From positions 1-11,927 of the forward strand of contig JBBDYI010000362.1 of NCBI GenBank assembly GCA_040901705.1: a stretch of 11,927 bases of DNA. The letters run 5' to 3'. Origin of the DNA: PLA5 sp040901705. GTDB lineage: Bacteria; Planctomycetota; Planctomycetia; Pirellulales; PLA5. Positions within the stretch are counted from its first letter, which is position 1. Each line of letters opens with the position of its first letter. Shown in pieces: positions 1 through 5,942 of the stretch. The notes beneath the pieces were generated by a model. It was not told where the DNA came from, did no database searches, and saw only the letters and a list, made by a program, of their open reading frames with translations. Position numbers and translations under genes: made by a program.

Positions 1-1
1 T

Positions 2-532
2 GAGTCGAACGTCATCGCGGACCTGCTGATGGCCGAAAGCGCGACGGCCGATCGGGCGCTTGCCGAGCGGCTTGCCGCGTGGAGCGAAGGCAGCCTCGCC
101 CGGGCGCGCGACTTGGCCGATCCGGACCTGTGGAAATTCCGTCAGGTGCTGCTCGCTCGCCTCTGCGAAGCCGACGTAGACAGCGTTCGCCTGGCCGAGG
201 CCGTCGGCAAGTTCGTCGAAGAAGCCGGCACGGACGCTTTTCGCCGACGGAACCGGCTGCGGCAGGTGATCGGGTTTGCCGTCGAGTTCTATCGGCAGCT
301 CGCTCGGTCGCTAAGCGGGGCGCACGTCGAAGGCGACGCCGAAACGGAGCAAGCCATCGCGGCGGCCATGCGAACGTTCGCCGGCGATGCGGAACTGGCC
401 GCCGACCGACTGGATCGATGCTTGGACGCGCTCGGCCACGTGGATCGCAATGCGAATCAATCGGCGCTGATTGGGGCTTGGATCGACGATCTCGTGTGGC
501 GCGACGTGCCGATTGGCGTGGCTCGGCGGTGA
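2..532 (+). CDS. holB: DNA polymerase III subunit delta' (C-terminal part, 5' end outside the window)
   Basis: Open from the first complete codon of the window to a TGA at 530-532, giving 176 visible residues. The frame has no stop upstream of the first in-window ATG (29), so the gene starts left of the window. Delta' is a clamp-loader subunit that helps load the sliding clamp onto primed DNA in the cytoplasm. The visible part matches the helical lid and C-terminal collar region of bacterial delta'. Near its start it has a segment like 'AAWSEGSLARARDLADPDLW', the typical G/E-G-S-L/P-x-x-A-x-x-L-A-D-P element after the AAA+ module. It ends in a helix with 'RCLDALGHVDRNANQSALIG', like the family's terminal 'A-x-x-x-I-x-x-N-x-N-x-x-x-x-L-E' helix. 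The Walker and SRC motifs would lie outside the window and cannot be checked. It converges on the minus-strand gene ending at 565. The main alternative is another clamp-loader-like AAA+ protein. Confidence 0.75.
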   Translation, partial: ESNVIADLLMAESATADRALAERLAAWSEGSLARARDLADPDLWKFRQVLLARLCEADVDSVRLAEAVGKFVEEAGTDAFRRRNRLRQVIGFAVEFYRQLARSLSGAHVEGDAETEQAIAAAMRTFAGDAELAADRLDRCLDALGHVDRNANQSALIGAWIDDLVWRDVPIGVARR

Positions 533-551
533 CGGCGGCGCAGCGCGGATT

Positions 552-575
552 GCCCCCGGTGTAATCACCGGGGGC
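552..575. terminator. Perfect hairpin between convergent genes
   Basis: GCCCCCGGTG (552-561), loop TAAT (562-565), CACCGGGGGC (566-575): a perfect 10-bp, very GC-rich stem with a four-base loop. It lies 19 bp past the holB-like stop and also contains the TGA stop (567-565) and the last Pro-Arg codons of the minus-strand squalene-oxidase-repeat gene. Being symmetric, it could stop transcripts from both sides. Neither side has a clear T-run, so it is not a textbook intrinsic terminator. It may instead be a stabilising 3' hairpin. Confidence 0.5.
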
Positions 576-2304
576 TAAGTTGACTGCCCTGCAAGTCGTC
601 CTCCACGCTCTTCTCCTTGTAAATCGGCAAGTAGCGGTAATAAACCTCCAGCGTCATCGCCGCGAGCGTCGTGAAGTACAGTCGTCCGCCGGCGGTTCCG
701 CCGTGGTCGCCCGTAAAGCGCCAGCTTCCCCGCTCGTGTCCTGCTTTGGCTTGCGTCTTGACGAGGTAGTCGCGCATCGCGCGGTTCCAATCCCGCCACG
801 GCTGCCCGCCGTAGTGATGCATCACCTGCGTCGCGTAATAGTTGTAGTACATGTCCGTCGTGTTGCCGGTCGACGGCCGCCAACGCCCAAGCTGCGCTAC
901 GCCCTCGACGATGCCGGGATGATTGCGGTCCCAGCCAAGATACATCCGGCACAACAGCCCGATCGCGGTCGTCGCCCGAATGGCATCCTCGGGCCGGGTC
1001 TTATCCGGCATATAGTGGTAGATCGAGCCGTAATCGCCTTCTTGAACCGAATCGAGAAACTTCGACGCGCCGGCCACGCTGTTCTTCGAAAAGGGAACTT
1101 TCGCCAGATAAGCGCTCTTCATTGCCATCAGCACCCAACCGACGACCGACGTATCGCCGGCCTGACCGTTGTTGTACCGCCAGCCGCCGGCCGAATTTTG
1201 ACCTTCGACGAGGTAGTCGATTGCCGCTTGCGACGCCGCGGCGAGCCGTTTTGTGTCGATGGCGTCGGCTGGCCGGCGCTTTGCCTGTTCGCGTTCCTCT
1301 TTCCACCGTCGCCGTTCCTCTTCGGTCATTTCCGACGGCGACTTGGTGGGCCGCCTCATCGGTATGCGAGACATCTCCAGCGTCTCGCACACGGCCAACG
1401 TGGCGATCGAATGTGAATAGTTGCCGCTGTTGCCGATCTTTTCGTGCCAGCTTCCCGTCTTGCCGGCGATCTTCTGCGTGGCCAGCAGGTATCGCAACCC
1501 CTTTTCGACCGTCTGCTGATACTTGCCTTGCAGGTGTGTTTCGCCGGCACCGAGAAACGTCAACAGAGCGAGGCCCGTCGCCGCGTTCTTGGCTTCCTTG
1601 AACTGGCCGGGGTTCTTGCAACGACCGTTGCACGCGCCGTCGCGATGGTCGAAGCTCCAACTCCCGTCGGGCAATTGATGCGCGGCGAGCCAAGCTAGCG
1701 CGGCGGTGACGGCGGTTTCAGAATCTTTGCTTGGGCCGGTAACCGCGTTGAAGTCTCCGCCGGGGCCGGGACGATTTCGAAACGAACCGTTCGGTTCATT
1801 TTGTGGGCCGGACTTCCCAGGTGGCCACCATGACCCATTTCCATCTATCGACTCCGGACGATCGCGGCGCACGTGGTCGTCGGGACCAATGTCGACAATC
1901 TGCCGCTGCAATTCGTTGGAAACACTCAATTGCGGCAAGGCAGGCAGATCGTCCGGTGTCTGCGGAAGCTCGCCGCCGATGAAGTCTCCTGAGACGGGGC
2001 CGGAATCAAACGTGATCGGCTCCTCGGGCGGCGGAACCTCGGCAGTCACCGCGGTGACAAACGCACGGTCGTGCGGCAGCAGCGGTATTAGCGACAGCAC
2101 CATCAGTGCGATCGAATGAACCAAACTGCTCGACAGCCAACTCACTTGGTCGTCGAACCATGCTCGCACGCCGGACCGAACGTCGACCGTGGCGTCGTCG
2201 TCCGATTCGTCGTCGGATGCCGCGCAAGCGCCGCCGGCGGTCGATGAACGTGTGGCGTGGTCGCTTCGGCGCGCACCGCCAGCGCGATGGAAACCCATGG
2301 ACAT
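565..2304 (-). CDS. Membrane-anchored prenyltransferase/squalene-oxidase-repeat (terpene-cyclase-fold) protein
   Basis: 579 residues from the ATG at 2304. The frame is open to an ATG at 2502, but a GAGGAG ribosome site 7 bp upstream of 2304 decides the start. The N-terminus is polar with an acidic patch, then one membrane helix at about 56-76 (WLSSSLVHSIALMVLSLIPL). A Pro/Gly/Asp-rich linker runs to about 190. The rest is an alpha/alpha-barrel repeat domain with the typical Q-x-x-D/A-G-x-W turns: QLPDGSW (210-216), QNSAGGW (369-375), GSWHEK (284-289) and GSWRF (526-530). Aromatic-rich helices such as 'YYNYYATQVMHHYGG' (486-500) lie between them. A charged insert (about 328-344) interrupts the repeats. 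The DxDD catalytic motif of squalene-hopene cyclase is not seen, so terpene cyclisation is unlikely. Such anchored toroid proteins are common in planctomycetes, with unknown function. Cell-surface binding or scaffolding is only inference. Confidence 0.8.
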   Translation of the reverse strand: MSMGFHRAGGARRSDHATRSSTAGGACAASDDESDDDATVDVRSGVRAWFDDQVSWLSSSLVHSIALMVLSLIPLLPHDRAFVTAVTAEVPPPEEPITFDSGPVSGDFIGGELPQTPDDLPALPQLSVSNELQRQIVDIGPDDHVRRDRPESIDGNGSWWPPGKSGPQNEPNGSFRNRPGPGGDFNAVTGPSKDSETAVTAALAWLAAHQLPDGSWSFDHRDGACNGRCKNPGQFKEAKNAATGLALLTFLGAGETHLQGKYQQTVEKGLRYLLATQKIAGKTGSWHEKIGNSGNYSHSIATLAVCETLEMSRIPMRRPTKSPSEMTEEERRRWKEEREQAKRRPADAIDTKRLAAASQAAIDYLVEGQNSAGGWRYNNGQAGDTSVVGWVLMAMKSAYLAKVPFSKNSVAGASKFLDSVQEGDYGSIYHYMPDKTRPEDAIRATTAIGLLCRMYLGWDRNHPGIVEGVAQLGRWRPSTGNTTDMYYNYYATQVMHHYGGQPWRDWNRAMRDYLVKTQAKAGHERGSWRFTGDHGGTAGGRLYFTTLAAMTLEVYYRYLPIYKEKSVEDDLQGSQLSPR

Positions 2305-2735
2305 GGCGAAACTCCTCGATAAGGATTTTCCGGCGGCCGCACGTCGGCGCGCAACGCCAGCGCAGATGAATTCACTGTGCGCAGTGCCCGCCAGAACCGT
2401 GCAGGCACGCCGTATTGCAGTGTCGCTGAGCCGTGTGAAGTCGAACCCGTGGCGCGTTCGACAGATCGCACGAGCGATGGCGACCAAGCCACTCACAAGC
2501 ATTCAGCGTCAAGCGGCATCGACAAGAGTTTCGCGCAACAACGCCGCGTTTATTCCCGAATTTCTTGATCGCACCAGGAGCGTAATTCGCCGCACACGAC
2601 GCGAGGAAGAAATACTCTTCGCGGCCAACGGCAAAAACTATTCCACCGCCGCGCCGCAAAGATATCGGCAGCGGCAGAAAACCGAACGGAAGCCGTCGTC
2701 CCTCCGAATCCCGAAGCCCGAGCCCGGCTCCCCTC
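2305..2735. other. 431-bp stretch with no recognised gene
   Basis: This lies between two minus-strand genes: the stop of the DUF3616 gene (2736) and the start of the squalene-oxidase-repeat gene (2304). Open frames cross it on both strands, but their translations are Arg/Ser/Cys-rich, lack domains and look like GC-driven shadow frames. It should hold the promoter and leader of the downstream gene. I found the ribosome site at 2312-2317 but no convincing -35/-10 pair. A short hairpin with 5-bp stem (CACTG, loop TGCG, CAGTG, 2373-2386) is the only local structure noted, and it is weak. Confidence 0.5.
2312..2317 (-). promoter_or_regulatory. Shine-Dalgarno site that fixes the start at 2304
   Basis: On the minus strand GAGGAG occupies 2317-2312, followed by 7 bases and then ATG at 2304. 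No comparable site precedes the upstream in-frame ATG at 2502. The extra 66 residues an upstream start would add are Arg/Ala-rich and look like untranslated sequence. Confidence 0.7.
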
Positions 2736-3809
2736 TCACTCCACCAAAAACGCCGTGCGAAAGCTCCGTCGGCTCGCCTCGTCGGCTTTCTTGCACTCCT
2801 TGCCGTCGAGTTCCTTCGTGCCGTCGTCGCTGAGGATCTGAATCGTCCCGGCCGCGCCGCTCTTGCCGGGATACAGAAACAGTGACTCGGGGTTGAGTCC
2901 CAGCTTGCCAAAATCGACGGACTTGACGACCGCCGGCTGTTGGAGATTCTCGCCCGACCAGCGAAACAGTACCGAACGTCCGCCGGAGTCGTAATGCCCG
3001 CCGACGATCCAGTAGCACTTCCGCCCGGCGTCGTATTCCATACTGCGAATCCCCAGCGGGCGGCCGCCATCGGCGAGCGACAGCTCGATCGGGTTGCCCA
3101 GCTTTGCATCCGCCCCCTCGTCGATGATCTCCTTGGGATTCTCGATCGGCGCGATCAACGCCCGACCGCCGGGAATCGGGTTGCGCATCGCCACGAGCAA
3201 CTGTCCGTTCGGCGTGGCGGCCAGGCCCTCGATGTTCAGCGCGCCTTCCTTCTTCGGAGCCAGCTTCGACGCCGCTTCGAGTTTGTACCTGGCATAGCGG
3301 CCATCCGCGATCATCGCGGCCAGCAAATCGCGATACACCTTGCCGACGCCGACGACTGTCGCTTCGTCGCCCTTGCCGTTCACTTCCGTACAGAACAGCC
3401 GGTGACGGCTCTCGCGCAGCTTGTCCTTCTTATTGCGCCCATGCGAAGTGATCCAATAGATGCGGCCGTCCAGCCAACAGGCTCCCTCGATGTCGCTCTC
3501 CGGCTCCTTCGCCTCGGTATCCAAATGCGACGTCATGTCGAATTCGCCCAGCGGCTCTGCCGGCCGGTCGCGATGATAGATCCGCAGAGTGTTGTCTTCG
3601 TCGTTGGCCACAACGAACCGCTCCGCGTCGATCGCCACGGAGGCCGAAGCGTCGCACATCCCGTGATACGTCGGGCCGGGCTTGAGGTGTGGTCCGTCCG
3701 ATCGATCCGCCGCCACAGTTGCCGTTGCGCCGAACAGCGCAGCAGCGAGAAGAAACGAAAAAGGCCGTACCAACGCCCGCGAAGGCATCGAGCGAGCTTC
3801 GCAATACAT
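2736..3809 (-). CDS. Secreted DUF3616 domain protein
   Basis: 357 residues from the ATG at 3809, chosen because AAAGG lies 8 bp upstream. The frame is open to an ATG at 3854, and an ATG at 3788 is also possible. The N-terminus has Arg residues followed by a hydrophobic stretch at about 17-33 (FSFLLAAALFGATATVA), ending in Ala-Ala-Asp. This fits a Sec signal peptide, so the mature protein is probably periplasmic or exported. The mature part has the DUF3616 signatures: 'ESDIEGACWLDGRIYWITSH' followed by GRN (about 104-126), later 'NIEGLAATPNGQLLVAMRNP', and GIRSMEYD with a YWIVGGHYD strand. Such repeated strand patterns suggest a beta-propeller-like fold. The biochemical role of DUF3616 is not established. 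The 40-residue membrane peptide gene lies about 70 bp upstream on the same strand and may share its transcript. Confidence 0.82.
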   Translation of the reverse strand: MYCEARSMPSRALVRPFSFLLAAALFGATATVAADRSDGPHLKPGPTYHGMCDASASVAIDAERFVVANDEDNTLRIYHRDRPAEPLGEFDMTSHLDTEAKEPESDIEGACWLDGRIYWITSHGRNKKDKLRESRHRLFCTEVNGKGDEATVVGVGKVYRDLLAAMIADGRYARYKLEAASKLAPKKEGALNIEGLAATPNGQLLVAMRNPIPGGRALIAPIENPKEIIDEGADAKLGNPIELSLADGGRPLGIRSMEYDAGRKCYWIVGGHYDSGGRSVLFRWSGENLQQPAVVKSVDFGKLGLNPESLFLYPGKSGAAGTIQILSDDGTKELDGKECKKADEASRRSFRTAFLVE

Positions 3810-3878
3810 GGGTGCGGCCTTTCTCAAAGGCAATCGACGGCGCAAGCCAACCATAATGACCTGCGCACTACGGTCGGC

Positions 3879-4001
3879 CTATTCTTCTTCTTCCTTTTGC
3901 TTCTTCTTCATAATAACGAAGGCAGCGATAGCGACGGCAAGAATCGTCCCGCACATCAAATACCACCACACAGAACCAATAAAGGCGGCCAAAATCGCCA
4001 T
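3879..4001 (-). CDS. 40-residue single-helix membrane peptide, unannotated small ORF
   Basis: ATG at 4001, TAG at 3881-3879, 40 codons. GAGG lies 7 bp upstream of the ATG, an ideal ribosome site. The product starts MAILAAFIGSVWWYL and continues as one long hydrophobic stretch (about residues 5-31). It ends in a sharply charged tail, KKKQKEEEE (32-40). The positive residues right after the helix predict the tail in the cytoplasm and the N-terminus outside. I do not recognise the family. The charge pattern, ribosome site and lack of a competing gene on this stretch argue that it is real. A weak promoter-like pair lies upstream on the minus strand: TTGATT (4125-4120) and CAGAAT (4102-4097), 17 bp apart, each matching 4 of 6 consensus bases. 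It is followed by the DUF3616 gene on the same strand. It could be a regulatory or stabilising subunit of a membrane complex, but no partner is evident. Confidence 0.6.
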   Translation of the reverse strand: MAILAAFIGSVWWYLMCGTILAVAIAAFVIMKKKQKEEEE

Positions 4002-4008
4002 TTCGAAA

Positions 4009-4012
4009 CCTC
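4009..4012 (-). promoter_or_regulatory. Shine-Dalgarno site of the 40-residue membrane peptide
   Basis: GAGG on the minus strand (4012-4009), followed by TTTCGAA and then ATG at 4001. The 7-bp spacing is optimal. It is the main evidence that this very short frame is translated. Confidence 0.55.
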
Positions 4013-4152
4013 ACGTTCTTTAGACTTCGTGATTCTCCCATACCCAGATCGGCGCCCCGCCTGTTGCGAATGCCGCGCCGCCCGGCCAGACTTTGTATTC
4101 TGTCCGCGTTTCTTCGGGAAATCAAGTAGGCTGTTAGAGTTGTGTCGCGACT

Positions 4153-5235
4153 TTACGACCGGACTTCCCGCGCGCCGCGAATCGCCAGCGCCACGCCCGG
4201 ATCGACCATCGCCGCCGTGGCCAGATGCACCGCGTCGGCCCCGGCCGAAAGATACCGCCGCACGTCCTCGGCCGTCGCCGCACCACCGCAGCCGACGATC
4301 GAAAACGACAAACCTTGCCGATTGCGCAAACGGGCGAACCTCTCCACCTGCGCCAGCGACGCCTCGCGAATCCCCCGGCCGCAAATCCCCCGCCGGGCGC
4401 CACCGAACAGCAGCGAACCGTCGGCCGCCCGGATCGTCGTGGCAATGCTATTCGTCATCGCGATCCCGCTGATCCACGGGCAGACAGCCGCCACGAGCCG
4501 CTCCGCTTCCTCGTCGGTCGCCACGCAACCGATCTTGATCACCAGCGGCACGTCGCCAATCGCTCGCCGCACGCGCTCCGCCACCCGAGCGGCGTCGGCC
4601 GGCTGCTGGAATAGCTGGCCGTCGCACGTGCTCACGTTCGGGCACGAAAAGTTCGTCTCGATCGCATCGGCCCCCGCCTCGACCGCCCAAGCCGCGCACC
4701 GCGCATAGTCGTCGGCCAACTCATCGAGCGACCAACCGTCTTGCACCGTCCCCACGACCGAAACCGACAGCAGCTTCTCACGCGGCAACCGCCGCCGCGC
4801 TTCGGCCACGTCGGCCCGCCACACGTCCGGCGACTTCGACGGCATGCCGAAGGACACCGCCCACGTGCCGTGCATCGCGTCGCTCACCGCAAGCGATTCG
4901 GCCCCGGCATCAAGTTGCCCATCGGACGACCCAACGGCGACGGGCTGCAAATTCGGCAACGGATAACACACCCTCGGCCCGCTGCGGACAGTCTTGTACG
5001 TCACGACGTCGAAGCCCAAGCTGGCGTAGTGCAACAGCCACTTACCATTGAGCAACGGCCCAGCCGCAACGCCCAACGGCGAATCAACCGCCAAGCCACA
5101 GAACCGCCAACCGCCGGCCGGAGAGTCCGACATTGGCGCAACGGAAACACCGCTCAAAGCATCCGGCGCACGATCGTAGTTCCAGTCATACGACTGCGCA
5201 GGATCGTAACGCGGCAGGTCACCGGGCACTTGCAT
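4153..5235 (-). CDS. Dihydroorotate dehydrogenase-like FMN TIM-barrel protein (class 1-like)
   Basis: 360 residues from the ATG at 5235. The sequence follows the DHODH/dihydropyrimidine-dehydrogenase-type flavin barrel. It has SPLGVAAGPLLNGKW (52-66), a 'VVTYKT' strand with Lys81 at the flavin/substrate Lys position, NFSCPN (195-200) with Cys198 where class 1 enzymes carry the catalytic base, VIKIG with Lys234, TNS (261-263), GICGRGIRE (283-291), and the phosphate-binding end SIVGCGGAATAEDV plus GADAVHLATAA. Canonical DHODH oxidises dihydroorotate to orotate in pyrimidine synthesis. Here the loop that normally reads N-S-M-G-L-P-N is V-S-F-G-M-P-S (127-133), so an orotate-contacting Asn is missing and the substrate may differ. 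I therefore give no pyrD symbol. No signal peptide or membrane anchor is visible. The start lies 6 bp after the stop of the 58-residue membrane protein gene, which suggests translational coupling. Confidence 0.78.
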   Translation of the reverse strand: MQVPGDLPRYDPAQSYDWNYDRAPDALSGVSVAPMSDSPAGGWRFCGLAVDSPLGVAAGPLLNGKWLLHYASLGFDVVTYKTVRSGPRVCYPLPNLQPVAVGSSDGQLDAGAESLAVSDAMHGTWAVSFGMPSKSPDVWRADVAEARRRLPREKLLSVSVVGTVQDGWSLDELADDYARCAAWAVEAGADAIETNFSCPNVSTCDGQLFQQPADAARVAERVRRAIGDVPLVIKIGCVATDEEAERLVAAVCPWISGIAMTNSIATTIRAADGSLLFGGARRGICGRGIREASLAQVERFARLRNRQGLSFSIVGCGGAATAEDVRRYLSAGADAVHLATAAMVDPGVALAIRGAREVRS

Positions 5236-5241
5236 ACGAAC

Positions 5242-5418
5242 TCACTTTCCGCCACGAATCGCCCGCGCAACGCCGTAACCGGCAACGAGCACCGCCAGCG
5301 CAATCGCCGCCTCGCCGACTTGTCTTTCCCCTACGACGACGATCAACAGCAAAAAAAACGCGATGCGGGCGAATACCACCCACCACGGATCGGATTGCGG
5401 TGCATTCGCGTCGTCCAT
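5242..5418 (-). CDS. 58-residue two-helix membrane protein, paralogue of the gene upstream
   Basis: ATG at 5418, TGA at 5244-5242, 58 codons. A GGAAG lies 11 bp upstream of the start, a somewhat distant ribosome site. The product has an acidic/polar N-terminus (MDDANAPQSDP), a first helix at about 12-30 (WWVVFARIAFFLLLIVVVG), a short turn with ERQVGE, a second helix at about 37-51 (AAIALAVLVAGYGVA) and a basic tail, RAIRGGK. Positions 32-54 align without gaps with positions 36-58 of the 63-residue protein encoded just upstream, and 12 of 23 residues are identical, so the two are tandem duplicates. The stop is 6 bp before the DHODH-like start, so the genes are very likely co-transcribed. I do not recognise a named family. 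A membrane role for the DHODH-like enzyme is only suggested by the arrangement. Confidence 0.6.
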   Translation of the reverse strand: MDDANAPQSDPWWVVFARIAFFLLLIVVVGERQVGEAAIALAVLVAGYGVARAIRGGK

Positions 5419-5474
5419 CGTGGAGTTGTCTTCCCTGTAGTGCGTCGCAGTCTCGGCGATGACTCACGCACTCG

Positions 5475-5666
5475 CTATAGCCTCCAACGGCCAATCGCGC
5501 GGGAGATCGACAGGCCAGCAACCAAAACGCAGACGCCGATAAACACTTCGCCGAAACGTCGCTTGTCGATCAACTCACCGAGCAGGCCGACCAGAATCAG
5601 CCCGACGACGATCCATCCGAGAATGGCAAACACGTCGCTCGGCCTAAGGCCACCTGATGCGTCCAT
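5475..5666 (-). CDS. 63-residue two-helix membrane protein, first of a tandem pair
   Basis: ATG at 5666, TAG at 5477-5475, 63 codons. The frame is open further upstream to 5942, but that part is Arg-rich, lacks domain character and overlaps another fragment in a different frame. A GGAG (5680-5677) lies 10 bp before the ATG at 5666 and supports this start. The product begins MDASGG and has helix one at about 11-33 (DVFAILGWIVVGLILVGLLG and following). A basic turn DKRR-FGE follows, then helix two at about 41-55 and a basic end, SRAIGRWRL. It shares the turn, the VLVAG motif and the RAI tail with the 58-residue protein encoded 56 bp downstream. Both ends of the hairpin are probably cytoplasmic, because Arg residues follow helix two and the N-terminus is polar. 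Function unknown. Confidence 0.6.
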   Translation of the reverse strand: MDASGGLRPSDVFAILGWIVVGLILVGLLGELIDKRRFGEVFIGVCVLVAGLSISRAIGRWRL

Positions 5667-5710
5667 GGACTGAAAACTCCGAGAAGGTCGAACGGAAAGG
5701 CACGGCGCGG

Positions 5711-5839
5711 CTACTTGGCGAACACGCTTGATAGTTCCATCCGAAAGCCTGGCAGCACGTCCTCGCACGTGAGTACGTCGCCGCTGTGAAACACTTCGAC
5801 GGCGCGCCCAGCCCGATACACCGTCACGGACTTCGTCAT
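5711..5839 (-). pseudogene. Fragment matching the C-terminus of Uma2-family (DUF820) nucleases
   Basis: A 42-codon frame, ATG at 5839 and TAG at 5713-5711, translating to TVYRAGRAVEVFHSGDVL, then TCEDVLPGFRMELSSVFAK at the end. The order V-x-V-Y-R, a 'G-D-x-L' turn, then 'D-V-L-P-G-F-R-x-x-L-x-x-x-F' is the usual last segment of Uma2 proteins, PD-(D/E)XK-like restriction-endonuclease-fold proteins of about 180-200 residues. The N-terminal 140 or so residues, including the catalytic core, are missing. The same frame hits a TAA about 20 codons upstream of the ATG, and the neighbouring ACAD gene stops at 5943, leaving no room for the rest. No ribosome site precedes the ATG. It is most likely a relic of a deleted gene. 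A short standalone peptide is less likely. The family assignment rests on a short stretch. Confidence 0.5.
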
Positions 5840-5942
5840 CTTTAGTCGTGAGCCGCCGCGCGACGTGCCGCGCAGGCCCCAGCAATTTTACGGAATTCGT
5901 CGACATCATGCCATGAACCTTCTTTCCGCATAAAGCCGCCAA

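Noticed and set aside
2305..2502. Upstream extension of the squalene-oxidase-repeat ORF to the ATG at 2502
   Set aside because: It adds 66 residues of Arg/Ala-rich sequence without domain character, and a GAGGAG site ideally placed before 2304 supports the shorter form.
2372..2735. Minus-strand frame continuing past the DUF3616 stop as a possible extra gene
   Set aside because: The translation is rich in Cys/Arg/Ser with no motif or ribosome site, and most of that frame lies antiphase inside the DUF3616 gene.
4128..4137. CTAACAGCCT word shared with the left end of the 98-bp inverted repeat
   Set aside because: Shared 10-base words are expected by chance many times in 12 kb, and the similarity does not extend clearly enough to call a second copy.
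2940..4472. 510-codon plus-strand ORF
   Set aside because: It is antisense to the DUF3616 gene, the 40-residue peptide gene and the DHODH-like gene. The translation is Arg/Pro/Ser-rich with no domain, as expected for a GC-rich shadow frame.
5667..5942. Upstream part of the frame leading into the 63-residue membrane protein
   Set aside because: Arg-rich, without domain features, and overlapping the Uma2-like frame. An internal ATG with a GGAG site explains the gene better.
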